DNA from: Alitta virens
Taxonomy: Eukaryota > Annelida > Polychaeta > Phyllodocida > Nereididae
Assembly (NCBI GenBank): GCA_932294295.1
Contig: OW028576.1
Coordinates: 25,551,227-25,615,226, forward strand
Length of the DNA: 64,000 nt
Direction: 5' to 3'
Part shown: one piece after another, positions 23,074 through 36,461 of the stretch
How the letters are laid out: the number at the start of each line of letters is the position of its first letter
Numbering within the stretch: position 1 is the stretch's first letter
Notes under the pieces: generated by a model
The model's input: the letters and a program-made list of their open reading frames with translations, nothing else
Databases searched by the model: none
What the model was told of the DNA's origin: nothing
Made by a program: the position numbers and the translations under genes

Positions 23074-24898
23074 TTTACAGGCAAAATTTTAGAGTTGGAG
23101 GACCAAACTTTACCACAAGGTACCCTAGGATGACCTTATTACTTTGACCTAGTTTGAGTGACCTTGACCTATTTTTCAAGGTCACAGGTCACCTTTAGTA
23201 CAAAATTTTAAGAACTTAAAATTGGCATATCCTCTAAACCAGTGCAGTTAAATACTAATGGTCTTGGATCTTGTGATTAAATATGTTTTAAAGTGTTTTG
23301 ACATTACATAATTGTGAATCACTCATGCGGAACATACCGCAATGCAACATGGAGCAGTTTTCAGTCTAGATTCGACTTGGCCAAAACCGGAAGTTGTAAG
23401 AAGCCAATGATGGTGCTAAAAGTTGCCCCTTACTCGGGGCCAGTGCAGTGTGAAAGATGAAGATGATGTCATTAATGCTTTTTGAAATATTGAGTTTTTC
23501 ACATTTTTGAATTATGAAAAATAGGTACCCATGCTCATTTCACCATGAAATATTGATTTTAGCTTATAACATGCTATAGTAAACTACCCCAAACATGTAC
23601 CCAAAACCCCCAAATCAAGTGCCAAATTTGACCTTGAAGGTCATTTTCAAGGTTATTTTGACCTTCGAAATGTGAAAAACAAGCAATTTTCACACCGCCA
23701 CAAACATACCTTAGAATTAAGTGTTTGAGCTGAAATTTTTTGTGTTGGAGGATATTGACCAGTACTACACGGATGTGTATTCGCTTTTGACAGAAATTAA
23801 TATGTTGATTTTTAAAAAATTCATAAACTCGGACAACTGTTTTTTGAGTAAAAAAAATAGTGAAAATGGTCATTTTCACTGAGAAATATTCACTTTAGCC
23901 AAATGCCAAGCATGGGTGACCCCCTACAATTCACATATGGGCTTTCAGAATCTGCTGTCAATTTTGACATTTGACCTAAATGTCAAGGTCAAATTTAAGG
24001 TCAAACAATCTATGAAAGTTGATATTTTGAATTCTTGATTTTTTTTAAGGTAGTAGAAATGTTTGGATTTGGCTGATCTTTGGATATGATGTTGCCCTAA
24101 TACCCTGCAAACAATCTGAGCAACATGAGGTCTCCAGGTCAAACGGTCAAGGTCACAGATCAGAATTAGTGTCACTACTTTGGCATGGTCATCTGGCTGG
24201 GCGGAACCAGTGTCCGCACTTCCATCGGCTCTAGCTCCAATTCTAATTAAGCTACAGAACTGGCATAGAGATATTTGGAAAGCTCATTTCCTCCTCTTTA
24301 AAATGAGATGTAGTATGTGACTGTAGCCCGGTCGGTTAAAAAGATCGCCCGACCCTGAAAATTTCAAGATCGAAAAAATCCTAAAATATTTATCTGAAAG
24401 TTTAAGTTTTGATTTTTTTTCCCTAGACAGAATGCTTGGATTGGACCGAAACCCATAGGAGTGTCAACCCATTAGTGTAACAAAATTCATGCAAAAATTT
24501 GGGTCAAAAGGTCAAACGCTCAAGGTCACAGACCTTGAAAAGTACTTTTAACAAAAAAATTCATAACTCCAGTTCTAATTAACCTTTTTTAACTTGGAAA
24601 ACATTTTTTGATAGTCCATTCCAAGCCCTTTTACTAGGTCATGGCATGATATTGTGAACCTTATGGTTGAGGCATAAATTGACCGAGAATTATATGTGTA
24701 TGACATGATATAAGTTTTCTTATGCTGATTCATAGTTGGCATCTCGACCTGCCTAATTAAGTTGTGGAATTGAGATGAAGATAACCTTAAAGCTTAAACT
24801 TGATGTTTCGGAATATGCTGTCAATTTTCTATGACCTACAATATAACTCTGGCAATAGGTGAAGCCTCGTTGCTGGTCCACCAGTAACAGAAATCTAG
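23074..24898 (+). mobile_element. Family C unit 10
   Basis: Alpha allele and a diverged H allele (TGGAGGATATTGACC, ACACGGATGTG). Complete 3' end joined directly to the next 5' module. Confidence 0.7.
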
Positions 24899-24900
24899 TT

Positions 24901-25102
24901 AGGCTTCACCTAATACCTTAGGTGAAGACTATTGTTTTTGGTATTATTATTATTATTATTAGGCTTCACCTACTTCCGTAGGTGAAGACTATTGTTTTTG
25001 GTATTATTAGGCTTCACCTAATACCTTAGGTGAAGACTATTGTTTTTGGTATTATTATTATTATTATTATTATTCTTATTATTATTATTATTATTATTAT
25101 TA
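24901..25102 (+). repeat. Three 5'-end modules with ATT tracts
   Basis: Modules start at 24901 (common stem), 24961 (variant) and 25009 (common). Confidence 0.8.
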
Positions 25103-26928
25103 TTTACAGGCAAAATTTTAGAGTTGGGGGACCAAACTTTACCACAAGGTACCCTAGGATGACCTTATTACTTTGACCTAGTTTGAGTGACCTTGACCTA
25201 TTTTTCAAGGTCACAGGTCACCTTTAGTACAAAATTTTAAGAACTTAAAATTGGCATATCCTCTAAACCAGTGCAGTTAAATACTAATGGTCTTGGATCT
25301 TGTGATTAAATGTGTTTTAAAGTGTTTTGACATTACATAATTGTGAATCACTCATGCGGAACATACCGCAATGCAACATGGAGCAGTTTTCAGTGTAGAT
25401 TCGACTTGGCCAAAACCGGAAGTTGTAAGAAGCCAATGATAGTGCCTAAAGTTGCCCCTCACTTGGGGCCAGTGCTGATAGAACCGTTTAAGTTGATATC
25501 TTTAACGGTTTTTGAAATATTGAGTTTTTCACATTTTTGAATTATGAAAAATAGGTACCCATGCTCATTTCACCATGAAATATTGGTTTTAGGTTATAAC
25601 ATGCTATAGTAAACTACCCCAAACATGTACCCAAAACCCCCAAATCAAGTGTCAAATTTGACCTTGAAGGTCATTTTCAAGGTTATTTTGACCTTCGAAA
25701 TGTGAAAAACAAGCAATTTTCACACCGCCACAAAAATACCTTAGAATTAAGTGTTTGAGCTGAAAGTTTTTGTGTTGGAAGATATTGACCAGTACTATAC
25801 GGATATGTATTCGCTTTTGACAGAAATTAATATGTTGATTTTTAAAAAATTCATAAACTCGGACAACTGTTTTTTGAGTAAAAAAAATAGTGAAAATGGT
25901 CATTTTCACATAGAAATATTCACTTTAGCCAAATGCCAAGCATGGGTGACCCCCTACAATTCACATATGGGCTTTCAGAATCTGCTGTCAATTTTGACAT
26001 TTGACCTAAATGTCAAGGTCAAATTTAAGGTCAAACAATCTATGAAAGTTGATATTTTGAATTCTTGATTTTTTTTAAGGTAGTAGAAATGTTTGGATTT
26101 GGCTGATCTTTGGATATGATGTTGCCCTAATACCCTGCAAACAATCTGAGCAACATGAGTTCTCCAGGTCAAACGGTCAAGGTCACAGATCAGAATTAGT
26201 GTCACTACTTTGGCATGGTCATCTGGCTGGGCGGAACCAGTGTCCGCACTTCCATCGGCTCTAGCTCCGGTTCTAATTGAGCTACAGAACTGGCATAGAG
26301 ATATTTGGAAAGCTCATTTCCTCCTCTTTAAAATGAGATGTAGTATGTGACTGTAGCCGGGTCGGTTAAAAAGATCGCCCGACCCTGAATATTTCAAGAT
26401 CGAAAAAATCCTAAAAAATTTAGCTGAAAGTTTAAGTTTGGATTTTTTTTCCCTAGACAGAATGCTTGGATTGGACCGAAACTCATAGGAGTGTCAACCC
26501 ATCAGTGTAACAAAATTCATGCAAATATTTGGGTCGAAAGGTCAAACGCTCAAGGTCACAGACCTTGAAATGTACTTTTAACAAAAAAATTCATAACTCC
26601 AGTCCTAATTAACCTTTTTTAACTTGGAAAACATTTTTTGATAGTCCATTCCAAGCCCTTTTACTAGTTCATGGCATGATATTGTGAACCTTATGGTTGA
26701 GGCATCACTTGACCGAGAATTATATGTGTATGACATGATATAAGTTTTCTTATGCTGATTCATAGTTGGCATCTCGACCTGCCTAATTAAGTTGTGGAAT
26801 TGAGATGAAGATAACCTTAAAGCTTAAACTTGATGTTTCGGAATATGCTGTCAATTTTCTATGACCTACAATACAACTCTGGCAATAGGTGAAGCCTCGT
26901 TGCTGGTCCACCAGTAACAGAAATCTAG
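25103..26928 (+). mobile_element. Family C unit 11
   Basis: Beta and H alleles; over most of its length very close to unit 3. Complete 3' end. Confidence 0.7.
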
Positions 26929-26930
26929 TT

Positions 26931-27048
26931 AGGCTTCACCTAATACCTTAGGTGAAGACTATTGTTTTTGGTATTATTATTATTATTATTAGGCTTCACC
27001 TACTTCCGTAGGTGAAGACTATTGTTTTTGGTATTATTATTATTATTA
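26931..27048 (+). repeat. Two 5'-end modules with ATT tracts
   Basis: Modules start at 26931 (common stem) and 26991 (variant stem). Confidence 0.8.
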
Positions 27049-28873
27049 TTTACGGGCAAAATTTTAGAGTTGGAGGACCAAACTTTACCACAAGGTACCC
27101 TAGGATGACCTTATTACTTTGACCTAGTTTGAGTGACCTTGACCTATTTTTCAAGGTCACAGGTCACCTTTAGTACAAAATTTTAAGAACTTAAAATTGG
27201 CATATCCTCTAAACCAGTGCAGTTAAATACTAATGGTCTTGGATCTTGTGATTAAATATGTTTTAAAGTGTTTTGACATTACATAATTGTGAATCACTCA
27301 TGCGGAACATACCGCAATGCAACATGGAGCAGTTTTCAGTCTAGATTCGACTTGGCCAAAACCGGAAGTTGTAAGAAGCCAATGATGGTGCTAAAAGTTG
27401 CCCCTTACTCGGGGCCAGTGCAGTGTGAAAGATGAAGATGATGTCATTAATGGTTTTTGAAATATTGAGTTTTTCACATTTTTGAATTATGAAAAATAGG
27501 TACCCATGTCCATTTCACCATGAAATATTGGTTTTAGGTTATAACATGCTATAGTAAACTACCCCAAACATGTACCCAAAACCCCCAAATCAAGTGTCAA
27601 ATTTGACCTTGAAGGTCATTTTCAAGGTCATTTTGACCTTCAAAATGTGAAAAACAAGCAATTTTGACACTGCCACAAAAATACCTTAGAAGTAAGTGTT
27701 TGAGCTGAAAGTTTTTTCTTTGGAAGACATTGACCAGTATTATAAGAATATGTACTCGGTTTTGACAGAAATTAATATGTTGATTTTTAAAAAATTCATA
27801 AACTCGGACAACTGTTTTTTGAGTAAAAAAAATAGTGAAAATGGTCATTTTCACTGAGAAATATTCACTTTAGCCAAATGCCAAGCATGGGTGACCCCCT
27901 ACAATTCACATATGGGCTTTCAGAATCTGCTGTCAATTTTGACATTTGACCTAAATGTCAAGGTCAAATTTAAGGTCAAACAATCTATGAAAGTTGATAT
28001 TTTGAATTCTTGATTTTTTTTAAGGTAGTAGAAATGTTTGGATTTGGCTGATCTTTGGATATGATGTTGCCCTAATACCCTGCAAACAATCTGAGCAACA
28101 TGAGTTCTCCAGGTCAAACGGTCAAGGTCACAGATCAGAATTAGTGTCACTACTTTGGCATGATCATCTGGCTGGGCGGAACCAGTGTCCGCACTTCCAT
28201 CGGCTCTAGCTCCGGTTCTAATTGAGCTACAGAACTGGCATAGAGATATTTGGAAAGCTCATTTCCTCCTCTTTAAAATGAGATGTAGTATGTGATTTTA
28301 GCCCGTTCGGTTAAAAAGATCGCCCGACCCTGAAAATTTCAAGATCGAAAAAATCCTAAAAAATTTAGCTGAAAGTTTAAGTTTGGATTTTTTTTCCCTA
28401 GACAGAATGCTTGGATTGAACCGAAACTCATAGGAGTGTCAACCCATCAGTGTAACAAAATTCATGCAAAAATTTGGGTCAAAAGGTCAAACGCTCAAGG
28501 TCACAGACCTTGAAATGTACTTTTAACAAAAAAATTCATAACTCCAGTCCTAATTAACCTTTTTTAACTTGGAAAACATTTTTTGATAGTCCATTCCAAG
28601 CCCTTTTACTAGGTCATGGCATGATATTGTGAACCTTATGGTTGAGGCATAAATTGACCGAGAATTATATGTGTATGACATGATATAAGTTTTCTTATGC
28701 TGATTCATAGTTGGCATCTCGACCTGCCTAATTAAGTTGTGGAATTGAGATGAAGATAACCTTAAAGCTTAAACTTGATGTTTCGGAATATGCTGTCAAT
28801 TTTCTATGACCTACAATATAACTCTGGCAATAGGTGAAGCCTCGTTGCTGGTCCACCAGTAACAGAAATCTAG
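27049..28873 (+). mobile_element. Family C unit 12
   Basis: Alpha allele with the R allele in segment 2 (TTCTTTGGAAGACATTGACC, TATAAGAATATG), the allele also carried by the A family. Complete 3' end. Confidence 0.7.
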
Positions 28874-28885
28874 TTCTTATTATTA

Positions 28886-30712
28886 TTTACGGGCAAAATT
28901 TTAGAGTTGGAGGACCAAACTTTACCACAAGGTACCCTAGGATGACCTTATTACTTTGACCTAGTTTGAGTGACCTTGACCTATTTTTCAAGGTCACAGG
29001 TCACCTTTAGTACAAAATTTTAAGAACTTAAAATTGGCATATCCTCTAAACCAGTGCAGTTAAATACTAATGGTCTTGGATCTTGTGATTAAATATGTTT
29101 TAAAGTGTTTTGACATTACATAATTGTGAATCACTCATGCGGAACATACCGCAATGCAACATGGAGCAGTTTTCAGTCTAGATTCGACTTGGCCAAAACC
29201 GGAAGTTGTAAGAAGCCAATGATAGTGCCTAAAGTTGCCCCTCACTTGGGGCCAGTGCTGATAGAACCGTTTAAGTTGATATCTTTAACGGTTTTTGAAA
29301 TATTGAGTTTTTCACATTTTTGAATTATGAAAAATAGGTACCCATGCTCATTTCACCATGAAATATTGGTTTTAGGTTATAACATGCTATAGTAAACTAC
29401 CCCAAACATGTACCCAAAACCCCCAAATCAAGTGTCAAATTTGACCTTGAAGGTCATTTTCAAGGTTATTTTGACCTTCGAAATGTGAAAAACAAGCAAT
29501 TTTCACACCGCCACAAAAATACCTTAGAATTAAGTGTTTGAGCTGACAGTTTTTGCGTTGGAAGACATTGACAAGTACTATACGGATATGTATTCGCTTT
29601 TGACAGAAATTAATATGTTGATTTTTAAAAAATTCATAAACTCGGACAACTGTTTTTTGAGTAAAAAAAATAGTGAAAATGGTCATTTTCACTGAGAAAT
29701 ATTCACTTTGGCCAAATGCCAAGCATGGGTGACCCCCTACAATTCACATATGGGCTTTCAGAATCTGCTGTCAATTTTGACATTTGACCTAAATGTCAAG
29801 GTAAAATTTAAGATCAAACAATCTATGAAAGTTGATATTTTGAATTCTTGATTTTTTTTAAGGTAGTAGAAATATTTGGATTTGGCTGATCTTTGGATAT
29901 GATGTTGCCCTAATACCCTGCAAACAATCTGAGCAACATGAGTTCTCCAGGTCAAACGGTCAAGGTCACAGATCAGAATTAGTGTCACTACTTTGGCATG
30001 GTCATCTGGCTGGGCGGAACCAGTGTCCGCACTTCCATCGGCTCTAGCTCCGGTTCTAATTGAGCTACAGAACTGGCATAGAGATATTTGGAAAGCTCAT
30101 TTCCTCCTCTTTAAAATGAGATGTAGTATATGACTTTATCCCGGTCGGTTAAAAAGATCGCCCGACCCTGAAAATTTCAAGATCGAAAAAATCCTAAAAA
30201 ATTTAGCTGAAAGTTTAAGTTTGGATTTTTTTTCCCTAGACAGAATGCTTGGATTGGACCGAAACTCATAGGAGTGTCAACCCATCAGTGTAACAAAATT
30301 CATGCAAAAATTTGGGTCAAAAGGTCAAACGCTTAAGGTCACAGACCTTGAAATGTACTTTTAACAAAAAAAATGCATAACTCCAGTCCTAATTAACCTT
30401 TTTTAACTTGGAAAACATTTTTTGATAGTCTATTCCAAGCCCTTTTACTAGATCATGGCATGATATTGTGAACCTTATGGTTGAGGCATAAATTGACCGA
30501 GAATTATATGTGTATGACATGATATAAGTTTTCTTATGCTGATTCATAGTTGGCATCTCGACCTGCCTAATTAAGTTGTGGAATTGAGATGAAGATAACC
30601 TTAAAGCTTAAACTTGATGTTTCGGAATATGCTGTCAATTTTCTATGACCTACAATATAACTCTGGCAATAGGTGAAGCCTCGTTGCTGGTCCACCAGTA
30701 ACAGAAATCTAG
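28886..30712 (+). mobile_element. Family C unit 13
   Basis: Beta and T alleles, like unit 4. Separated from unit 12 by only 12 bases of ATT tract. Confidence 0.7.
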
Positions 30713-30714
30713 TT

Positions 30715-30871
30715 AGGCTTCACCTAATACCTTAGGTGAAGACTATTGTTTTTGGTATTATTAGGCTTCACCTAATACCTTAGGTGAAGACTATTGTTTT
30801 TGGTATTATTATTATTATTATTATTATTATTAGGCTTCACCTAATACCTTAGGTGAAGACTATTGTTTTTG

Positions 30872-30907
<36 letters not shown>

Positions 30908-30910
30908 TTA
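30715..30910 (+). repeat. Three 5'-end modules with ATT tracts
   Basis: Common-stem modules start at 30715, 30763 and 30832. Confidence 0.8.
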
Positions 30911-32737
30911 TTTACGGGCAAAATTTTAGAGTTGGAGGACCAAACTTTACCACAAGGTACCCTAGGATGACCTTTTTACTTTGACCTAGTTTGAGTGACC
31001 TTGACCTATTTTTCAAGGTCACAGGTCACCTTTAGTACAAAATTTTAAGAACTTAAAATTGGCATATCCTCTAAACCAGTGCAGTTAAATACTAATGGTC
31101 TTGGATCTTGTGATTAAATATGTTTTAAAGTGTTTTGACATTACATAATTGTGAATCACTCATGCGGAACATACCGCAATGCAACATGGAGCAGTTTTCA
31201 GTGTAGATTCGACTTGGCCAAAACCGGAAGTTGTAAGAAGCCAATGATAGTGCCTAAAGTTGCCCCTCACTTGGGGCCAGTGCTGATAGAACCGTTTAAG
31301 TTGATATCTTTAACGGTTTTTGAAATATTGAGTTTTTCACATTTTTGAATTATGAAAAATAGGTACCCATGCTCATTTCACCATGAAATATTGGTTTTAG
31401 GTTATAACATGCTATAGTAAACTACCCCAAACATGTACCCAAAACCCCCAAATCAAGTGTCAAATTTGACCTTGAAGGTCATTTTCAAGGTTATTTTGAC
31501 CTTCGAAATGTGAAAAACAAGCAATTTTCACACCGCCACAAAAATACCTTAGAATTAAGTGTTTGAGCTGAAAGTTTTTGTGTTGGAAGATATTGACCAG
31601 TACTATACGGATATGTATTCGCTTTTGACAGAAATTAATATGTTGATTTTTAAAAAATTCATAAACTTGGACAACTGTTTTTTGAGTAAAAAAAATAGTG
31701 AAAATGGTCATTTTCACTGAGAAATATTCACTTTAGCCAAATGCCAAGCATGGGTGACCCCCTACAATTCACATATGGGCTTTCAGAATCTGCTGTCAAT
31801 TTTGACATTTGACCTAAATGTCAAGGTCAAATTTAAGGTCAAACAATCTATGAAAGTTGATATTTTGAATTCTTGATTTTTTTTAAGGTAGTAGAAATGT
31901 TTGAATTTGGCTGATCTTTGGATATGATGTTGCCCTAATACCCTGCAAACAATCTGAGCAACATGAGTTCTCCAGGTCAAACGGTCAAGGTCACAGATCA
32001 GAATTAGTGTCACTACTTTGGCATGATCATCTGGCTGGGCGGAACCAGTGTCCGCACTTCCATCGGCTCTAGCTCCGGTTCTTATTGAGCTACAGAACTG
32101 GCATAGAGATATTTGGAAAGCTCATTTCCTCCTCTTTAAAATGAGATGTAGTATGTGATTGTAGCCCGTTCGGTTAAAAAGATCGCCCGACCCTGAAAAT
32201 TTCAAGATCGAAAAAATCCTAAAAAATTTAGCTGAAAGTTTAAGTTTGGATTTTTTTTCCCTAGACAGAATGCTTGGATTGAACCGAAACTCATAGGAGT
32301 GTCAACCCATCAGTGTAACAAAATTCATGCAAAAATTTGGGTCAAAAGGTCAAACGCTCAAGGTCACAGACCTTGAAATGTACTTTTAACAAAAAAATTC
32401 ATAACTCCAGTCCTAATTAACCTTTTTTAACTTGGAAAACATTTTTTGATAGTCCATTCCAAGCCCTTTTTACTAGATCATGGCATGATATTGTGAACCT
32501 TATGGTTGAGGCATAAATTGACCGAGAATTATATGTGTATGACATGATATAAGTTTTCTTATGCTGATTCATAGTTGGCATCTCGACCTGCCTAATTAAG
32601 TTGTGGAATTGAGATAAAGATAACCTTAAAGCTTAAACTTGATGTTTCGGAATATGCTGTCAATTTTCTATGACCTACAATATAACTCTGGCAATAGGTG
32701 AAGCCTCGTTGCTGGTCCACCAGTAACAGAAATCTAG
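30911..32737 (+). mobile_element. Family C unit 14
   Basis: Beta and H alleles; complete 3' end. Confidence 0.7.
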
Positions 32738-32767
32738 TTATTATTATTATTCTTATTATTATTATTA

Positions 32768-34593
32768 TTTACAGGCAAAATTTTAGATTTGGAGGACCAA
32801 ACTTTACCACAAGGTAACCTAGGATGACCTTATTACTTTGACCTAGTTTGAGTGACCTTGACCTATTTTTCAAGGTCACAGGTCACCTTTAGTACAAAAT
32901 TTTAAGAACTTAAAATTGGCATATCCTCTAAACCAGTGCTGTTAAATACTAATGGTCTTGGATCTTGTGATTAAATGTGTTTTAAAGTGTTTTGACATTA
33001 CATAATTGTGAATCACTCATGCGGAACATACCGCAATGCAACATGGAGCAGTTTTCAGTGTAGATTCGACTTGGCCAAAACCGGAAGTTGTAAGAAGCCA
33101 ATGATAGTGCCTAAAGTTGCCCCTCACTTGGGGCCAGTGCTGATAGAACCGTTTAAGTTGATATCTTTAACGGTTTTTGAAATATTGAGTTTTTCACATT
33201 TTTGAATTATGAAAAATAGGTACCCATGCTCATTTCACCATGAAATATTGATTTTAGCTTATAACATGCTATAGTAAACTACCCCAAACATGTACCCAAA
33301 ACCCCCAAATCAAGTGTCAAATTTGACCTTGAAGGTCATTTTCAAGGTTATTTTGACCTTCGAAATGTGAAAAACAAGCAATTTTCACACCGCCACAAAA
33401 ATACCTTAGAATTAAGTGTTTGAGCTGAAAGTTTTTGTGTTGGAAGATATTGACCAGTTCTATACGGATATGTATTCGCTTTTGACAGAAATTAATATGT
33501 TGATTTTTAAAAAATTCATAAACTCGGACAACTGTTTTTTGAGTAAAAAAAATAGTGAAAATGGTCATTTTCACAGAGAAATATTCACTTTAGCCAAATG
33601 CCAAGCATGGGTGACCCCCTACAATTCACATATGGGCTTTCAGAATCTGCTGTCAATTTTGACATTTGACCTAAATGTCAAGGTCAAATTTAAGGTCAAA
33701 CAATCTATGAAAGTTGATATTTTGAATTCTTGATTTTTTTTAAGGTAGTAGAAATGTTTGGATTTGGCTGATCTTTGGATATGATGTTGCCCTAATACCC
33801 TGCAAACAATCTGAGCAACATGAGTTCTCCAGGTCAAACGGTCAAGGTCACAGATCAGAATTAGTGTCACTACTTTGGCATGGTCATCTGGCTGGGCGGA
33901 ACCAGTGTCCGCACTTCCATCGGCTCTAGCTCCGGTTCTAATTGAGCTACAGAACTGGCATAGAGATATTTGGAAAGCTCATTTCCTCCTCTTTAAAATG
34001 AGATGTAGTATTTGACTGTAGCCCGATCGGTTAAAAAGATCGCCCGACCCTGAATATTTCAAGATCGAAAAAATCCTAAAAAATTTAGCTGAAAGTTTAA
34101 GTTTGGATTTTTTTTCCCTAGACAGAATGCTTGGATTGGACCGAAACTCATAGGAGTGTCAACCCATCAGTGTAACAAAATTCATGCAAATATTTGGGTC
34201 AAAAGGTCAAACGCTCAAGGTCACAGACCTTGAAATGTACTTTTAACAAAAAAATTCATAACTCCAGTCCTAATTAACCTTTTTTAACTTGGAAAACATT
34301 TTTTGATAGTCCATTCCAAGCCCTTTTACTTGGTCATGGCATGATATTGTGGACCTTATGGTTGAGGCATAAATTGACCGAGAATTATATGTGTATGACA
34401 TGATATAAGTTTTCTTATGCTGATTCATAGTTGGCATCTCGACCTGCCTAATTAAGTTGTGGAATTGAGATGAAGATAACCTTAAAGCTTAAACTTGATG
34501 TTTCGGAATATGCTGTCAATTTTCTATGACCTACAATATAACTCTGGCAATAGGTGAAGCCTCGTTGCTGGTCCACCAGTAACAGAAATCTAG
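32768..34593 (+). mobile_element. Family C unit 15
   Basis: Beta and H alleles; complete 3' end. Small private changes include GGTAACC in place of GGTACCC near 32815. Confidence 0.7.
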
Positions 34594-34605
34594 TTCTTAT
34601 TATTA

Positions 34606-36431
34606 TTTACAGGCAAAATTTTAGAGTTGGAGGACCAAACTTTACCACAAGGTACCCTAGGATGACCTTATTACTTTGACCTAGTTTGAGTGACCTTGAC
34701 CTATTTTTCAAGGTCACAGGTCACCTTTAGTACAAAATTTTAAGAACTTAAAATTGGCATATCCTCTAAACCAGTGCAGTTAAATACTAATGGTCTTGGA
34801 TCTTGTGATTAAATATGTTTTAAAGTGTTTTGACATTACATAATTGTGAATCACTCATGCGGAACATACCGCAATGCAACATGGAGCAGTTTTCAGTGTA
34901 GATTCGACTTGGCCAAAACCGGAAGTTGTAAGAAGCCAATGATAGTGCCTAAAGTTGCCCCTCACTTGGGGCCAGTGCTGATAGAACCGTTTAAGTTGAT
35001 ATCTTTAACGGTTTTTGAAATATTGAGTTTTTCACATTTTTGAATTATGAAAAATAGGTACCCATGTCCATTTCACCATGAAATATTGGTTTTAGGTTAT
35101 AACATGCTATAGTAAACTACCCCAAACATGTACCCAAAACCCCCAAATCAAGTGTCAAATTTGACCTTGAAGGTCATTTTCAAGGTCATTTTGACCTTCG
35201 AAATGTGAAAAACAAGCAATTTTGACACTGCCACAAAAATACCTTAGAAGTAAGTGTTTGAGCTGAAAGTTTTTTCTTTGGAAGACATTGACCAGTATTA
35301 TAAGGATGTGTACTCAGTTTTGACAGAAATTAATATGTTGATTTTTAAAAAATTCATAAACTTGGACAACTGTTTTTTGAGTAAAAAAAAAAGTGAAAAT
35401 GGTCATTTTCACTAAGAAATATTCACTTTAGCCAAATGCCAAGCATTGGTGACCCCCTATAATTTACATATGGGCTTTCAGAATCTGCTGTCAATTTTGA
35501 CATTTGACCTAAATGTCAAGGTCAAATTTAAGGTCAAACAATCTAAGGAAGTTGATATTTTGAATTCTTGATTTTTTTTAAGATAGTAGAAATGCTTGGA
35601 TATGGCTGATCTTTGGATATGATGTTGCCCTAATACCCTGCAAACAATCTGAGCAACATGAGGTCTCCAGGTCAAACGGTCAAGGTCACAGATCAGAATT
35701 AGTGTCACTACTTTGGCATGGTCATCTGGCTGGGCGGAACCAGTGTCCGCACTTCCATCGGCTCTAGCTCCGGTTCTAATTGAGCTACAGAACTGGCATA
35801 GAGATATTTGGAAAGCTCATTTTCCCCTCTTTAAAATGAGAGGTAGTATGTGACTGTAGCCCGCTCGGTTAAAAAGATCGCCCGACCCTGAAAATTTCAA
35901 GATCGAAAAAATCCTAAAATATTTATCTGAAAGTTTAAGTTTTGATTTTTTTTCCCTAGACAGAATGCTTGGATTGGACCGAAACTCATAGGAGTGTCAA
36001 CCCATCAGTGTAACAAAATTCATGCAAATATTTGGGTCAAAAGGTCAAACGCTCAAGGTCACAGACCTTGAAATGTACTTTTAACAAAAAAATTCATAAC
36101 TCCAGTCCTAATTAACCTTTTTTAACTTGGAAAACATTTTTTGATAGTCCATTCCAAGCCCTTTTACTAGGTCATGGCATGATATTGTGGACCTTATGGT
36201 TGAGGCATAAATTGACCGAGAATTATATGTGTATGACATGATATAAGTTTTCTTATGCTGATTCATAGTTGGCATCTCGACCTGCCTAATTAAGTTGTGG
36301 AATTGAGATGAAGATAACCTTAAAGCTTAAACTTGATGTTTCGGAATATGCTGTCAATTTTCTATGACCTACAATATAACTCTGGCAATAGGTGAAGCCT
36401 CGTTGCTGGTCCACCAGTAACAGAAATCTAG
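34606..36431 (+). mobile_element. Family C unit 16
   Basis: Beta allele with the R allele, completing the set of allele combinations. It also has AAGATAGTAGAAATGCTTGG (35579), the form seen in the A family, so its middle is a candidate relative of the A founder. Confidence 0.7.
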
Positions 36432-36461
36432 TTATTATTATTATTATTCTTATTATTATTA

